From: Nitrospirota bacterium
GTDB lineage: Bacteria; Nitrospirota; Thermodesulfovibrionia; Thermodesulfovibrionales; Dissulfurispiraceae
Direction of reading: 5' to 3'
NCBI GenBank assembly: GCA_021791055.1
Contig: JAJYXI010000053.1
Location: forward strand, 24,051 to 88,050
DNA length: 64,000 nt
The notes under the pieces are model-generated. The model worked only from the letters and a program-made list of their open reading frames with translations, had not been told where the DNA came from and made no database searches. Within the stretch, counting starts at the first letter, position 1, and the number at the start of each line of letters is the position of its first letter. Below, piece after piece: positions 28,330-38,108 of this stretch. Position numbers and translations under genes: made by a program.

Positions 28330-30628
28330 ACTCTACTCCCATCCCAATAGATTATTGGAAGACCATCTTACCGGGGCTGCTAAGCTTGCTGAATTATTCT
28401 TAGCTGAAAAGCCTACAGAGATAAAAAAACGACTCATTGGTATAAGCAGAATCATTGCTCTATCCCATGACATCGGCAAGGCGACAAGATTCTTTCAGGA
28501 ATATTTGAATGCCGAAGACAGAGAAAAAGAAAGACTCAAAAACCTGAAAGAAACAAAGCACAGTCTTTTGTCTGCTGTGTGTGCATATCATCTTACAAAG
28601 CAAACAACAGACGATGAGCTTTTACCCTTTTTTGCCTTTGTCACTGTGAGAAGGCATCATACAAATCTTATTGCTCTATCGGATGAAGTAGCTTTGTATG
28701 ATGGAGACGATATAGAAAAATTACACAATCAGGTCGAAGGTATAGACGACAAAAAATTTTCTATTCTGGCGGACAATCTTTTTAAGGCAGGCCTTCCCGT
28801 ACTCTTGAACAAACAGATTATCGGAAGCTGGATTGATAATTTAGGTAAAGAATTAAAACCCCTTAAAAAGTGCATCAGAGGCTTAGATAACGGAACCGTC
28901 AGTTTCATAACTTTAAATTTACTCTACTCGCTTCTCCTTGACGCTGACAAAAGCGATGTGGTCATAAGGGATATTTCACTATTTGAGCGAAAGGAGTCTA
29001 TATCGGGCAATCTTGTAGATAACTATAAGGCACGAAGCTCCTTTAAAGACTCTCCTATCAATTACTTAAGAGAAAAAGCTTATCAGGAGATTGCACATAG
29101 CAGCATAAATCTTGACGAAAAGATTTGCTCCATAAATCTCCCTACGGGACTTGGCAAGACCCTGACATCCCTGTCTTTTGCCTTAAAACTGCGGGAAAAG
29201 AGAGGTTTAAATCATCGCATTATATATGCCCTTCCATTTCTGAGCATCATTGACCAGAACAGCCTCGTTTTTGAGTCTGTCCTAAAGGCAAACGGCATTG
29301 AGCCTTACAGCAATATCCTTTTAAAGCACCATCATCTTTCAGAGATTTTTTACAAAAAGGACGAGAATGAATTTGAACCCGACGAGGCAAAGATTCTCAT
29401 TGAGGGATGGAACGCCGAGATAATCATAACCACCTTTGTTCAACTGTTTCATTCATTGATTTCAAACCGAAACAAAAGCATCAGAAAATTTCACAGACTT
29501 GCCAATTCTATAATAATCCTTGACGAAATTCAGTCCATCCCTGTCAAATATTGGCTGCTTCTAAAAAATGTGTTGTCGCAGCTTTCTGAAATGTTGAACA
29601 CCTACATAATCCTTGTAACAGCTACAGAGCCGTTGATATTTGGGAAAGGGGAGATTAGAGGGCTTGGGGATAGAGATTTCTACTTCAAAGCGTTGGATAG
29701 AATCGTAATGCAGCCTCTTTTGGATAGGGACATGACAATAGATGAATTGTCAAAGTTTTTTGACTTGAAAAGCGGAAGAAGCTATCTTTTTATATTCAAC
29801 ACCATTACTGCTGCCAGAGCTTTTTATAATCTGATTAAGGATAGTGGAATCTCTGCAACTTATCTATCAACACACATAACGCCAAAAGAGAGACTTGAGA
29901 GAATTGAAGAAATCAGAAGTGGAAAGCACAAAGTGGCTGTCTCAACCCAACTTGTGGAGGCAGGAGTTGACATAGACTTTGATGTTGTTGTCCGTGATGT
30001 TGCCCCGTTGGATTCTATAAATCAGGCAGCAGGCAGATGCAACAGAAACGGTAAACAAAAGGGGGAAGTTTATATTGTATCTTTAAAAGATGACAAGGGA
30101 CGGCGGCATTCCTCGTATATTTACGATACTGTCCTGATAGACATGACACGAAAAATATTGAGCAGTCGAAAAGAAATAAAAGAGAGTGATCTTTTGTCGC
30201 TGACCGACGAATATTACAGAGAAACGGAAAAGAAGAAATCACAGGACATTTCAAGAGGGCTTGTGGAGGCGATAACAAAACTCAGATACGACAGCGAGGA
30301 CGACAGGACATCAATATCAGACTTTAAACTCATAGACGAAGACTATCCCAAAAGAGATGTATTTATAGAACTGGATGAAGACGCAAAGAAAGCCTGGCAA
30401 CAGTATCTTGGCTTAAAAGCTGTGAAGGATTTGTTTGAAAGAAAAAGGCTATTTGACTTATTAAAATCCGACTTTTATCGGTATGTTATATCAATTCCTG
30501 CAAATATTGAGAATATGCCGCCATTATTTGGAGAACTGGGATATGTAACGCAATCTGTTTTGGAGGACTATTACGATAAAGAGACTGGTTTCAAAACAAA
30601 AGATAATAGGTCTGTAGTCATTTGGTGA
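28304..30628 (+). CDS. cas3: CRISPR helicase-nuclease Cas3
   Basis: 774 residues from the ATG at 28304. N-terminal HD nuclease: SHPNRLLEDHL, IIALSHDIGKATRFFQ and RRHHTN. SF2 helicase: INLPTGLGKTLTSL (Walker A), ILDEIQSIP (motif II), TATEPL, and motif VI-like VSTQLVEAGVDIDFDVVVRD with QAAGRCNRNG. HD and helicase are fused as usual. It degrades the DNA strand displaced by Cascade. Confidence 0.95.
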   Translation: MVKILPSSELYSHPNRLLEDHLTGAAKLAELFLAEKPTEIKKRLIGISRIIALSHDIGKATRFFQEYLNAEDREKERLKNLKETKHSLLSAVCAYHLTKQTTDDELLPFFAFVTVRRHHTNLIALSDEVALYDGDDIEKLHNQVEGIDDKKFSILADNLFKAGLPVLLNKQIIGSWIDNLGKELKPLKKCIRGLDNGTVSFITLNLLYSLLLDADKSDVVIRDISLFERKESISGNLVDNYKARSSFKDSPINYLREKAYQEIAHSSINLDEKICSINLPTGLGKTLTSLSFALKLREKRGLNHRIIYALPFLSIIDQNSLVFESVLKANGIEPYSNILLKHHHLSEIFYKKDENEFEPDEAKILIEGWNAEIIITTFVQLFHSLISNRNKSIRKFHRLANSIIILDEIQSIPVKYWLLLKNVLSQLSEMLNTYIILVTATEPLIFGKGEIRGLGDRDFYFKALDRIVMQPLLDRDMTIDELSKFFDLKSGRSYLFIFNTITAARAFYNLIKDSGISATYLSTHITPKERLERIEEIRSGKHKVAVSTQLVEAGVDIDFDVVVRDVAPLDSINQAAGRCNRNGKQKGEVYIVSLKDDKGRRHSSYIYDTVLIDMTRKILSSRKEIKESDLLSLTDEYYRETEKKKSQDISRGLVEAITKLRYDSEDDRTSISDFKLIDEDYPKRDVFIELDEDAKKAWQQYLGLKAVKDLFERKRLFDLLKSDFYRYVISIPANIENMPPLFGELGYVTQSVLEDYYDKETGFKTKDNRSVVIW

Positions 30629-30633
30629 AAAAC

Positions 30634-31329
30634 ATGGAGATAAATAATTTAAGACTCTGGCTTACTTCAGATTCTGTCTTGAATAAGGCTGATGCTGAAA
30701 AAATAAGGGGCTATCTTGGTAATTTATTCTGGGATAACCCCTATGCACATCAGCATAATGAAGATGGCGATTTCATCTATCGTTATCCCTGTGTGCAATA
30801 TAAAATAATTAACGGTAAATGCCTATTAATAGGCTTCAACAAAGGATCTGAGATTGTGGAAAAGACCTTTTATAATCTAAAAACCATAAACTTGAACGGT
30901 GTTTGGGAAGAAATTATAGGTAAGGGATTGGAAAGCTATACGGATTCTTTTACAGTTACGTCAAACCAAATGCAATACTCCTTCCTCACCCCCTGGCTTG
31001 CCCTCAACGAAAAGAACTATGAGAAATACCAACGACTTGGGAGTTGGCCTAAGAAGAAAGAGCTTCTTGAAAGCATTCTCATCGGTAATATCATCTCAAT
31101 GTCAAAGAGTCTTGGGTATACAGTGCCTGAACCAATTAAGGCTGACATCAAACATCTGAAAGAAGTCCAGACAAAACTCAAAGGCACCCCCATGCTCGGC
31201 TTCCTCGGCACATTTTCAGTGAACTTCTCAATCCCGGACTACTGGGGCATTGGCAAGTCTGTGTCGAGGGGATTTGGGACGATAAAAAGGACAGACAATA
31301 AGACAACAGACCATCAGACTGACAGATGA
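30634..31329 (+). CDS. cas6: crRNA-processing endoribonuclease Cas6
   Basis: 231 residues from the ATG at 30634 (a GTG at 30625 overlaps the cas3 stop). HQHNEDGDFIYRYPCVQYKI and the glycine-rich loop GIGKSVSRGFGTIKR near the C-terminus are those of the Cas6b-type proteins. It cuts pre-crRNA within the repeat, leaving the ATTGAAAC handle. The last ~12 residues (RTDNKTTDHQTDR) are encoded by a stuttered ACAGACAAC repeat and are probably not native. Two decayed fragments of its 3' end lie downstream. Confidence 0.85.
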   Translation: MEINNLRLWLTSDSVLNKADAEKIRGYLGNLFWDNPYAHQHNEDGDFIYRYPCVQYKIINGKCLLIGFNKGSEIVEKTFYNLKTINLNGVWEEIIGKGLESYTDSFTVTSNQMQYSFLTPWLALNEKNYEKYQRLGSWPKKKELLESILIGNIISMSKSLGYTVPEPIKADIKHLKEVQTKLKGTPMLGFLGTFSVNFSIPDYWGIGKSVSRGFGTIKRTDNKTTDHQTDR

Positions 31330-31375
31330 CAGAGGACAGGCTTTCAGACAACAGACAAACAGACAGGAAGATAAT
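31290..31375. repeat. Stuttered ACAGAC repeat at the end of cas6
   Basis: Words such as ACAGACAA, ACAACAGAC and CAGACTGACAG are repeated across the cas6 stop codon into the intergenic region. It supplies the final codons and the stop of cas6. Confidence 0.6.
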
Positions 31376-31380
31376 AGATG

Positions 31381-31576
31381 AATAAACATAATTTCAGAAA
31401 ACTGAAAATATATCAAAGGGCAATTGAATTTGCAGTAGAGATTTATAAGCTTAGTAATGACTTGCCTTGAAATTGCTTTAAAGCTAAACTATTGTGAAAG
31501 GAACGAATTTGATAGATTAATAGTGGAAGCAGATGAAATTGCAGCTATGATTTCAGGCTTTTCAAAGAGTCTGTAA
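31381..31576 (+). pseudogene. Four-helix-bundle protein (IVS-type), internally deleted remnant
   Basis: The first 29 codons (HNFRKLKIYQRAIEFAVEIY) are the start of a 23S-rRNA-IVS-type four-helix-bundle protein and end in TGA at 31468. In the next frame the last ~35 codons of the same family follow at once (ERNEFDRLIVEADEIAAMIS). The middle ~50 codons are gone and the frame is shifted. An intact relative is present at 34415-34798. Confidence 0.75.
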
Positions 31577-31619
31577 TCTGTATTCTGAAAGTCTGACTTC
31601 TGATATGGAGGAAAAGCCA

Positions 31620-31706
31620 TGGATGAAAGGGATAGAGCATTAATTGCATTAGTAGATGAGAAAACTCCTGAGGTAGAAAAAAATCTTGAGGACACTGGTT
31701 GCTGAC
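31620..31706 (+). CDS. Very short ORF downstream of the four-helix remnant
   Basis: 28 codons from ATG at 31620 (MDERDRALIALVDEKTPEVE) ending in TGA inside a GACACTGACAC repeat. ATGGAGGAAAAG gives a fair ribosome-binding site. I recognise no family; it may be the start of a gene cut off by the repeat and cas6 fragment that follow. Confidence 0.3.
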
Positions 31707-31750
31707 ACTGACACGTTTTTACTGAGGCATCGGCAAGTCGGTGTCAAGGG
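31702..31750 (+). repeat. Decayed cas6 3' fragment with GACACTGACAC repeat, copy A
   Basis: CTGACACTGACACGTTTTT followed by ACTGAGGCATCGGCAAGTCG and GTGTC matches the codons for the glycine-rich loop of Cas6 (31239-31272). The same ~45-bp unit recurs at 32569-32614. The two copies enclose vapBC. Confidence 0.75.
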
Positions 31751-31839
31751 GGGCCGGTGAAAATAGTTACATGCAATAATATAAAATAATCTTTCAAAAT
31801 TAATATAAATCTTGTAGACTTTTTCAGGAGGTGATGACA

Positions 31840-32067
31840 ATGGAAAGCACAGTCACAGTAAGAGGGCAGACGGCAATCCCGGCGGCAATACGCAGGAAGT
31901 ATAATATTAAGGCAAAAACAAAACTTGAATGGATTGACGACGGACATACCATCACTGTACTGCCTATACCACAGGATTCTATCAAGGCGCTTAAAGGAAA
32001 ATTCAAGGATGCTGATCTGCTCAAAGCACTGTTAGAATCAAGAAAAGAGGAACGCAAACGTGGTTAA
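31840..32067 (+). CDS. vapB: AbrB/SpoVT-family antitoxin (VapB-type)
   Basis: 75 residues from the ATG at 31840, placed seven bases after TCAGGAGGTG. STVTVRGQTAIPAAIRRKYNIKAKTKLEW is a swapped-hairpin AbrB domain, with a C-terminal tail (SRKEERKRG) that would bind the toxin. It overlaps by 8 bp the PIN-domain toxin gene. Such antitoxins repress their own promoter. Confidence 0.88.
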   Translation: MESTVTVRGQTAIPAAIRRKYNIKAKTKLEWIDDGHTITVLPIPQDSIKALKGKFKDADLLKALLESRKEERKRG

Positions 32068-32482
32068 AAGCTATGTATTGGATACCTCAGCACTGTTTAC
32101 CCTTACTAAAGGGGAAAGTGGCAGCGATACGGTTGAAGATATCCTGATTTCTGCAAAGAAGGGCAAATGTCATATTTATTTGTCTTTCATAAGTTTTGCG
32201 GAGCTATATTACATTACATGGCAGGAAAAAGGCGAAAGTGCCGCCAAGGAGCTAATTATACTCGTAAAATCACTGCCTGCTCAAAGGATAGATTCAAGCG
32301 AGAGGATTACCCTCTCGGCAGGCAGGATTAAGGCTAATCATAGACTTTCTGTTTCAGATGCGTTTATAGCCGCCACAGCATTGGATAAAAGTGCTGTTCT
32401 CGTGCATAAAGACCCGGAATTCGAGTCTGTATCGGGTTATATCACAACACTGCAACTACCGTACAAGCGTGGAAAAGATTAA
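32060..32482 (+). CDS. vapC: PIN-domain ribonuclease toxin (VapC)
   Basis: 140 residues starting with GTG. PIN motifs: SYVLDTSALFTL (first Asp), SFAELYY (Glu), SVSDAFIAATAL (third Asp) and LVHKDPEFES (fourth Asp). VapC enzymes cut tRNA or rRNA. It lies with vapB between duplicated cas6 fragments, inside the cas locus. Confidence 0.88.
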   Translation: MVKSYVLDTSALFTLTKGESGSDTVEDILISAKKGKCHIYLSFISFAELYYITWQEKGESAAKELIILVKSLPAQRIDSSERITLSAGRIKANHRLSVSDAFIAATALDKSAVLVHKDPEFESVSGYITTLQLPYKRGKD

Positions 32483-32498
32483 CTGTTACTATTTTTAC

Positions 32499-32638
32499 AA
32501 AGGCACTCCCATGCTCGGGTTTCTCGGCACTTTCTCAGTTAACGGTGTTGGTTACTGACACTGATAACCGACACTGACACGTTTTTACTGAGGCATCGGC
32601 AAGTCGGTGTCGAGGGGTTCGGGACGGTTAAAAGGATA
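32499..32638 (+). repeat. Decayed cas6 3' fragment, copy B
   Basis: Starts with codons for KGTPMLGFLGTFSVN exactly as in Cas6 (31180 onward), then a GACACTGATAACCGACACTGACAC stutter replaces the middle, then the codons for GIGKSVSRG-like sequence resume (32585-32638). No open frame remains. It shows that the 3' end of cas6 was duplicated. Confidence 0.8.
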
Positions 32639-32684
32639 TAGATTTATGGGATGGCACGTAATATAATAATCTCAGGAGGTTATT

Positions 32685-32972
32685 ATGATACCTAAAGATG
32701 AGCTCGATAAGGTAATTGAGATTGCAAGAAAATACGGCGTTGGAGAGTTGTATCTTATTGGTTCTGCTTTGCATAAAGAGCCCGAAAAGGTTAACGATTA
32801 TGACTTTGCTGTTAAAGATGTGCCGTCCGGTAATTTTTTCAGGTTTTATGGCGAGTTAATCCGTGCAATGTCAAAGAGTGTAGATTTGATAGACCTTTCA
32901 GGCAAGATTACAAAATTTAAGGCCATAATATTAAGAGAGGGCAAACTCATTTATGACCGGACAACAGCTTAA
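32685..32972 (+). CDS. MNT-type nucleotidyltransferase, second HEPN/MNT pair
   Basis: 95 residues. LYLIGSALHKEPEKVNDYDFAV gives a GSx..DxD-like core, with a later SVDLIDLS strand for the third Asp. It is only distantly like the MNT protein at 23196. AGGAGG stands 7 bases upstream of the ATG. It overlaps the following HEPN gene by 20 bp. Confidence 0.7.
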   Translation: MIPKDELDKVIEIARKYGVGELYLIGSALHKEPEKVNDYDFAVKDVPSGNFFRFYGELIRAMSKSVDLIDLSGKITKFKAIILREGKLIYDRTTA

Positions 32973-33393
32973 AGAATATTGCGAAGCTGAGTTCGAAAAC
33001 ATAGCATCAGTTTTAACTGAAATTGCTTTGATTGTTGCGCCTACAAAGACGCAATACACAACTGCTGAATTGGCAGCTATTGCGACTTTTATTCATAACT
33101 GCTATAACGGCATTGAAAACGTGCTCAAAAGAATTTCCTCCTACAGCAAATTAGAAATTAAAGACACGAGCACATGGCATAAAGATTTATTAAAAGCATC
33201 TTTAGATCAAGGGATTATCACAAATGATCTGTATAATGCACTATCCATTTATCTTTCCTTTAGACATTTTTTTGTCCATGCATACAGTTTTGCTCTGAGA
33301 TGGGAAGAAATGAAACCGCTTGTGGATGATATTGAAGACACGCTGAAAAAATTTAAATCAGAAACATACGATTATATTGACAAACTCGATTGA
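32953..33393 (+). CDS. HepT-like HEPN protein
   Basis: 146 helical residues. The RHFFVHAYSF motif (Rx4H) is the HEPN RNase active site, and FIHNCYNGIENVLKRI precedes it as in HepT-like proteins. Partner of the overlapping MNT gene. Only 18 bp separate it from cas1, so it may be co-transcribed with the adaptation genes. Confidence 0.75.
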   Translation: MTGQQLKEYCEAEFENIASVLTEIALIVAPTKTQYTTAELAAIATFIHNCYNGIENVLKRISSYSKLEIKDTSTWHKDLLKASLDQGIITNDLYNALSIYLSFRHFFVHAYSFALRWEEMKPLVDDIEDTLKKFKSETYDYIDKLD

Positions 33394-33411
33394 ACCTCTT
33401 TAATTCAAACT

Positions 33412-34380
33412 ATGCAACTCGTCATCAACACATACGGCTCGTATCTACAGAAAAACGGTGACTGTTTCAAGGTCAAGACCGATGAGAAGGTTTTTGAAAT
33501 TTCCTGCAAAAAAGTTTCGTCCATTCTTATCTCAACCGCTGCTTATATCACCACAGACGCCATAAAGATGGCGATGGAAAACAACATTGATATTGTATTT
33601 ATAGATGAGCATGGCAACCCTTACGGCAGGGTGTGGCATTCAAAGCTCGGCAGCACAACGCTTATACGGAGGAGACAGTTTGAGATTGCAGAGACAGAAG
33701 GCGGGCTTAATCTGGCTCTTGAATGGGTAAAGACGAAATTCGGCAATCAGATAGGGATGCTGCAAAGGCTAAGGCAGACGAGGCCTCATAAATCAGCCGA
33801 AATTACTTTGTATATTGACAAGCTTCAAAATGCGCTCAACGGGCTCGATGCGCTTTCAGGAACAATCGAGGAATGCAGAGGCTCTATCATGGGCATGGAA
33901 GGCAGCGGAGGCAGGATTTATTTTGAGGCATTGAGCTCGCTGATGCCGGATAGATTTAAGTTTAACGGACGAAGCAGGAATCCGGCAAAAGACGAGTTTA
34001 ACGCCCTGCTCAACTATTCCTACGGCGTGCTTTATTCAAAGGTCGAGAAGGCCTGTATTATCGCGGGGCTCGATCCCTATGTGGGCTTTATACATACAGA
34101 CCATTACAACAAGAAATCTCTGGTATTTGACCTGATAGAGAACTACCGCATATGGGCGGATGAAGTGGTGGTTAATCTTTTTGCTTCAAGAAAGGCAAAG
34201 GTGGAGCATTTTGACAAAATCCCAAATGGCCTGACGCTCAACAAAGAAGGCAAGGCGGTTTTGCTGACCGATTTCAATTCCTTTATGGACGAGTCCATAC
34301 GATACAGAGGCCGAAATATCAAGCGGGATAATATCATCCAGTTCGACTGCCACAGGATTGCAAATGATTTAATAAAGTGA
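33412..34380 (+). CDS. cas1: CRISPR integrase Cas1
   Basis: 322 residues. Catalytic region: YFEALSSLMPDRFKF with its Glu, then GFIHTDHYNKKSLVFDLIENYR, supplying the His and acidic residues of the Cas1 metal site. The N-terminal beta domain (YLQKNGDCFKVKTDEKVFEI) is also typical. With Cas2 it inserts new spacers. It is separated from the effector genes by the toxin-antitoxin insertions. Confidence 0.95.
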   Translation: MQLVINTYGSYLQKNGDCFKVKTDEKVFEISCKKVSSILISTAAYITTDAIKMAMENNIDIVFIDEHGNPYGRVWHSKLGSTTLIRRRQFEIAETEGGLNLALEWVKTKFGNQIGMLQRLRQTRPHKSAEITLYIDKLQNALNGLDALSGTIEECRGSIMGMEGSGGRIYFEALSSLMPDRFKFNGRSRNPAKDEFNALLNYSYGVLYSKVEKACIIAGLDPYVGFIHTDHYNKKSLVFDLIENYRIWADEVVVNLFASRKAKVEHFDKIPNGLTLNKEGKAVLLTDFNSFMDESIRYRGRNIKRDNIIQFDCHRIANDLIK

Positions 34381-34414
34381 CAGTGAATTGTGTCAGTGTC
34401 AGAAGGAGGCAAAA

Positions 34415-35103
<689 letters not shown>

Positions 35104-35160
35104 AGAAGCAATGTCGGTGTCAGTGATCTGTGTCAGTATCAAGAAAAGTAAGGCGGAATT

Positions 35161-35847
35161 ATGAACGGCGAGAGCAAAAACAATGAGGCAGTGTCGGTGA
35201 ACAGCGCCAGCGACAATAATATACCGACACTGACAACCGGCACTGACACTGTTTTTGACACTGAATCAACCCCAATGATAACGCCTTCGGAGGTGATAGA
35301 GCATTTGTACTGTCCCCGCTTTACCTATTTTATGAACTGCCTGAACATACCGCAGCATGAGGAGCTGCGATACAAGGTGCTTAAGGGAAGAGAACTTCAT
35401 CAGAGGCGTGAAGATAGCAACAGAGATTACCTGAGAAAACGATTGGGCTGCACTGACAAAGAAATATCTGTCTACATTGCATCGAAAGAGCTTGGAGTGA
35501 GGGGCGTGATTGATGAAGTCCTTTATCTATCGGATAATACACTCGCACCCCTTGATTACAAGTATACGGAATACAATGACTATACATTTGAAACACACAA
35601 AGTGCAGTCCACATTGTATGCGCTTTTAATCATGGACAATTATAAAAAGCCTGTTACGAGAGGGTTTATCTGCTATGCAAAAAACGGAAATACGATAAAA
35701 GAGCTTGTTTACAGCGAAGATGATTTTTGCTATGCTAAAAACATAGTGCGGGAGATTTTCGATGTGATACTGAAAGGCTATTACCCTAAAAAGACACGCT
35801 GGCAGAACAAGTGTATTGATTGCTGTTACAGAAATATTTGTGTATAA
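35161..35847 (+). CDS. cas4: CRISPR-associated exonuclease Cas4, with repeat-encoded N-terminal extension
   Basis: 228 residues. Core motifs: IEHLYCPRFTYFMNCL (first Cys), GVRGVIDEVLYL (Asp), LAPLDYKYTE (DxK nuclease motif), QSTLYALLI and the final CIDCCYRNIC cysteines of the Fe-S cluster. The first ~38 residues (NSASDNN, TTGTDTVFDTEST) have no family counterpart and are encoded by GACACTGACAC stutters. AAGGCGG before the ATG at 35161 supports this start; an ATG at 35275 would give the bare family domain. Cas4 trims prespacers for correct PAM choice. Confidence 0.9.
   Translation: MNGESKNNEAVSVNSASDNNIPTLTTGTDTVFDTESTPMITPSEVIEHLYCPRFTYFMNCLNIPQHEELRYKVLKGRELHQRREDSNRDYLRKRLGCTDKEISVYIASKELGVRGVIDEVLYLSDNTLAPLDYKYTEYNDYTFETHKVQSTLYALLIMDNYKKPVTRGFICYAKNGNTIKELVYSEDDFCYAKNIVREIFDVILKGYYPKKTRWQNKCIDCCYRNICV
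35190..35262. repeat. GACACTGACAC stutter inside the cas4 5' end
   Basis: GTGTCGGTGAACAGCG... pairs imperfectly with ...ACCGACACTGACAACCGGCAC and TGACACTG, forming a stuttered inverted repeat in frame with cas4. A further copy (GTGTCAGTGATCTGTGTCAG) lies just upstream at 35113-35135. Confidence 0.65.
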
Positions 35848-36087
35848 TGCTCTTTGACATTGCTGGTTTTCTATTTTTTTTCAAACTAATGTGAAAAAAT
35901 TATTTAACCATAAATGCTGACAACCGAAAACTTCTTGAAATAAAAATTGTTTTCAGATGATAGACGATGTAAAAGCAGCTAAAAATCAACTTAAAAACAG
36001 GCATGATGAAGCAAAACACAGAACAAAAGGCATTCAGTAAAATCGTAAACAGCGATTTGAAAATCAATAAGTTATTTGTAAATTGCC
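35848..36087 (+). promoter_or_regulatory. Putative CRISPR leader
   Basis: 240 bp of AT-rich non-coding sequence between the cas4 stop and the first repeat. Its position next to the adaptation genes and the repeat orientation (handle ATTGAAAC at the downstream end of each unit) indicate that the array is transcribed to the right from here. Confidence 0.6.
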
Positions 36088-36867
<780 letters not shown>

Positions 36868-36978
36868 ACATTTCCGGAAATCCGAGTATAATGGAATAGA
36901 ATAAGCCCTTGGCTTATACAGATTCTTTGAAAAACAACAGTTTTTAACTGTTTATAAAATCAGATTTGGAGGTGTTAG

Positions 36979-37494
36979 ATGAGAAGGATTGTTTTGATAA
37001 TGCTTATTATTTTTCTTTGTGCAAATTGTGCTCCTTCAAATATTCGTATGTCTGAGCGGTTAGAGAATCTTTCACGAGTAGTGTATATTGCTCCCTCAGA
37101 GCATCACACCATGGGAGTTTGGAGATGGGAAATAGTTAAGGAAACCAAAGAGGATGATAAGCATCCTTTGTTTGTAAAGCTTGCTGGGATTTTTGGTGAA
37201 AATTTTTCAAAACAGTTTAGCCAAAAGGGTTTTCAGTTAATTCCTGAAAGTCGTCAGGGTCAATTTCTTAGGATTGATTCGTGGATTGGAACTCCGCAAG
37301 GCAGTTGGAAATTCGCAAAGAATTCCGTTGCTAAAACTGTTGGCATACGGGTGATGGTACACAATTGTTATAACAACGATTGTAAAAAAATCTTCGATTA
37401 CGAAGATTCAGTTCTTTTTCCTGAGTCTTACGAAGAGGCAGGAGAAATTCTTGCCAAGAAGATTTTTGACAAGATTAATAAATTATTGTTTTGA
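36979..37494 (+). CDS. Putative lipoprotein of unknown function
   Basis: 171 residues. A signal peptide of ~17 residues ends in the lipobox LCANC, so the protein is probably lipidated at Cys18. The mature part has no motif I recognise; it contains two Cys close together (HNCYNNDCKK). TTGGAGGTG precedes the ATG. It lies between CRISPR arrays 1 and 2 together with another exported protein gene, 15 bp downstream. Confidence 0.7.
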   Translation: MRRIVLIMLIIFLCANCAPSNIRMSERLENLSRVVYIAPSEHHTMGVWRWEIVKETKEDDKHPLFVKLAGIFGENFSKQFSQKGFQLIPESRQGQFLRIDSWIGTPQGSWKFAKNSVAKTVGIRVMVHNCYNNDCKKIFDYEDSVLFPESYEEAGEILAKKIFDKINKLLF

Positions 37495-37509
37495 AAGGAG
37501 GGAAATTAG

Positions 37510-37764
37510 ATGAAAAAGTTTGTAATTGTATTGATTTTGCTTTTAGTTCCGGCGATTGTTGTCGCTACAGATGAAAAATCAATCGTGTGGTGTGATCCAA
37601 TGGTTGCACCAATTCGGGGAAATCTGTACAACGAAATAGCGTCCATCTTAAAAGACAACGGCTATATTCTTATGTGTCACTCGGAGCCGCCGTTAGGATT
37701 ACGATTTGACGATGAAAAACGAATTGTCTGGTGCGATCCGATAGTTACCGCGTGTAGGGTTTGA
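37510..37764 (+). pseudogene. Exported tandem-repeat protein, 5' part, interrupted by TGA and an IS
   Basis: 84 residues with a signal peptide (VLILLLVPAIVVA) and a repeated module: DEKSIVWCDPMV with EIASILKDNGYILMCH, then DEKRIVWCDPIV. The frame stops at TGA (37762-37764), and an IS3-type element is inserted at 37771. Past the element the same frame resumes and encodes IEIAPVLKKKGYIFLCP, clearly the second half of the second module (to 39137). So the gene was longer; both a stop and an insertion disrupt it. Confidence 0.7.
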
Positions 37765-37812
37765 CGAAATTAGGAACAACTGGTAAGTTAGTCCTCCGGA
37801 AGGAGGAAGCAG

Positions 37813-38097
37813 ATGGCAAGGAAGAAATGGAGCGCAGAAGAGAAGCAGAAAATGGTATTGGCAGGCTTGAGGAATGAGACATCCGTAGCTGAGCTGTGTA
37901 GACAGTATGGGGTCAGCGATGTCATGTATTACAAATGGAAGAAGGCGTTTTTGGAAGGCGGACTCAACGGGCTTAAAGGTAATGGCAAAACAAGCGATCA
38001 CGAGTCGGTTTTAAAAAAAGAAAACGAAGACCTGAAGGCATTGATAGGTGAACTTACGGTAGAGAACCGTTTTTTTAAAAGAATACAAGGGTCATAA
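37813..38097 (+). CDS. IS3-family transposase OrfA
   Basis: 94 residues with an HTH (VAELCRQYGVSDVMYYKWKK) followed by a leucine-zipper-like helix (LKKENEDLKALIGELTVEN). It binds the IS ends. GGAAGGAGG precedes the ATG. OrfA and OrfB do not overlap here, so a classical -1 frameshift fusion is not obvious. Confidence 0.9.
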   Translation: MARKKWSAEEKQKMVLAGLRNETSVAELCRQYGVSDVMYYKWKKAFLEGGLNGLKGNGKTSDHESVLKKENEDLKALIGELTVENRFFKRIQGS

Positions 38098-38108
38098 AGG
38101 ATTACACA

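Noticed and set aside
35848..36087. Small genes in the CRISPR leader region
   Set aside because: Only short frames without ribosome-binding sites; position and AT-richness fit a leader.
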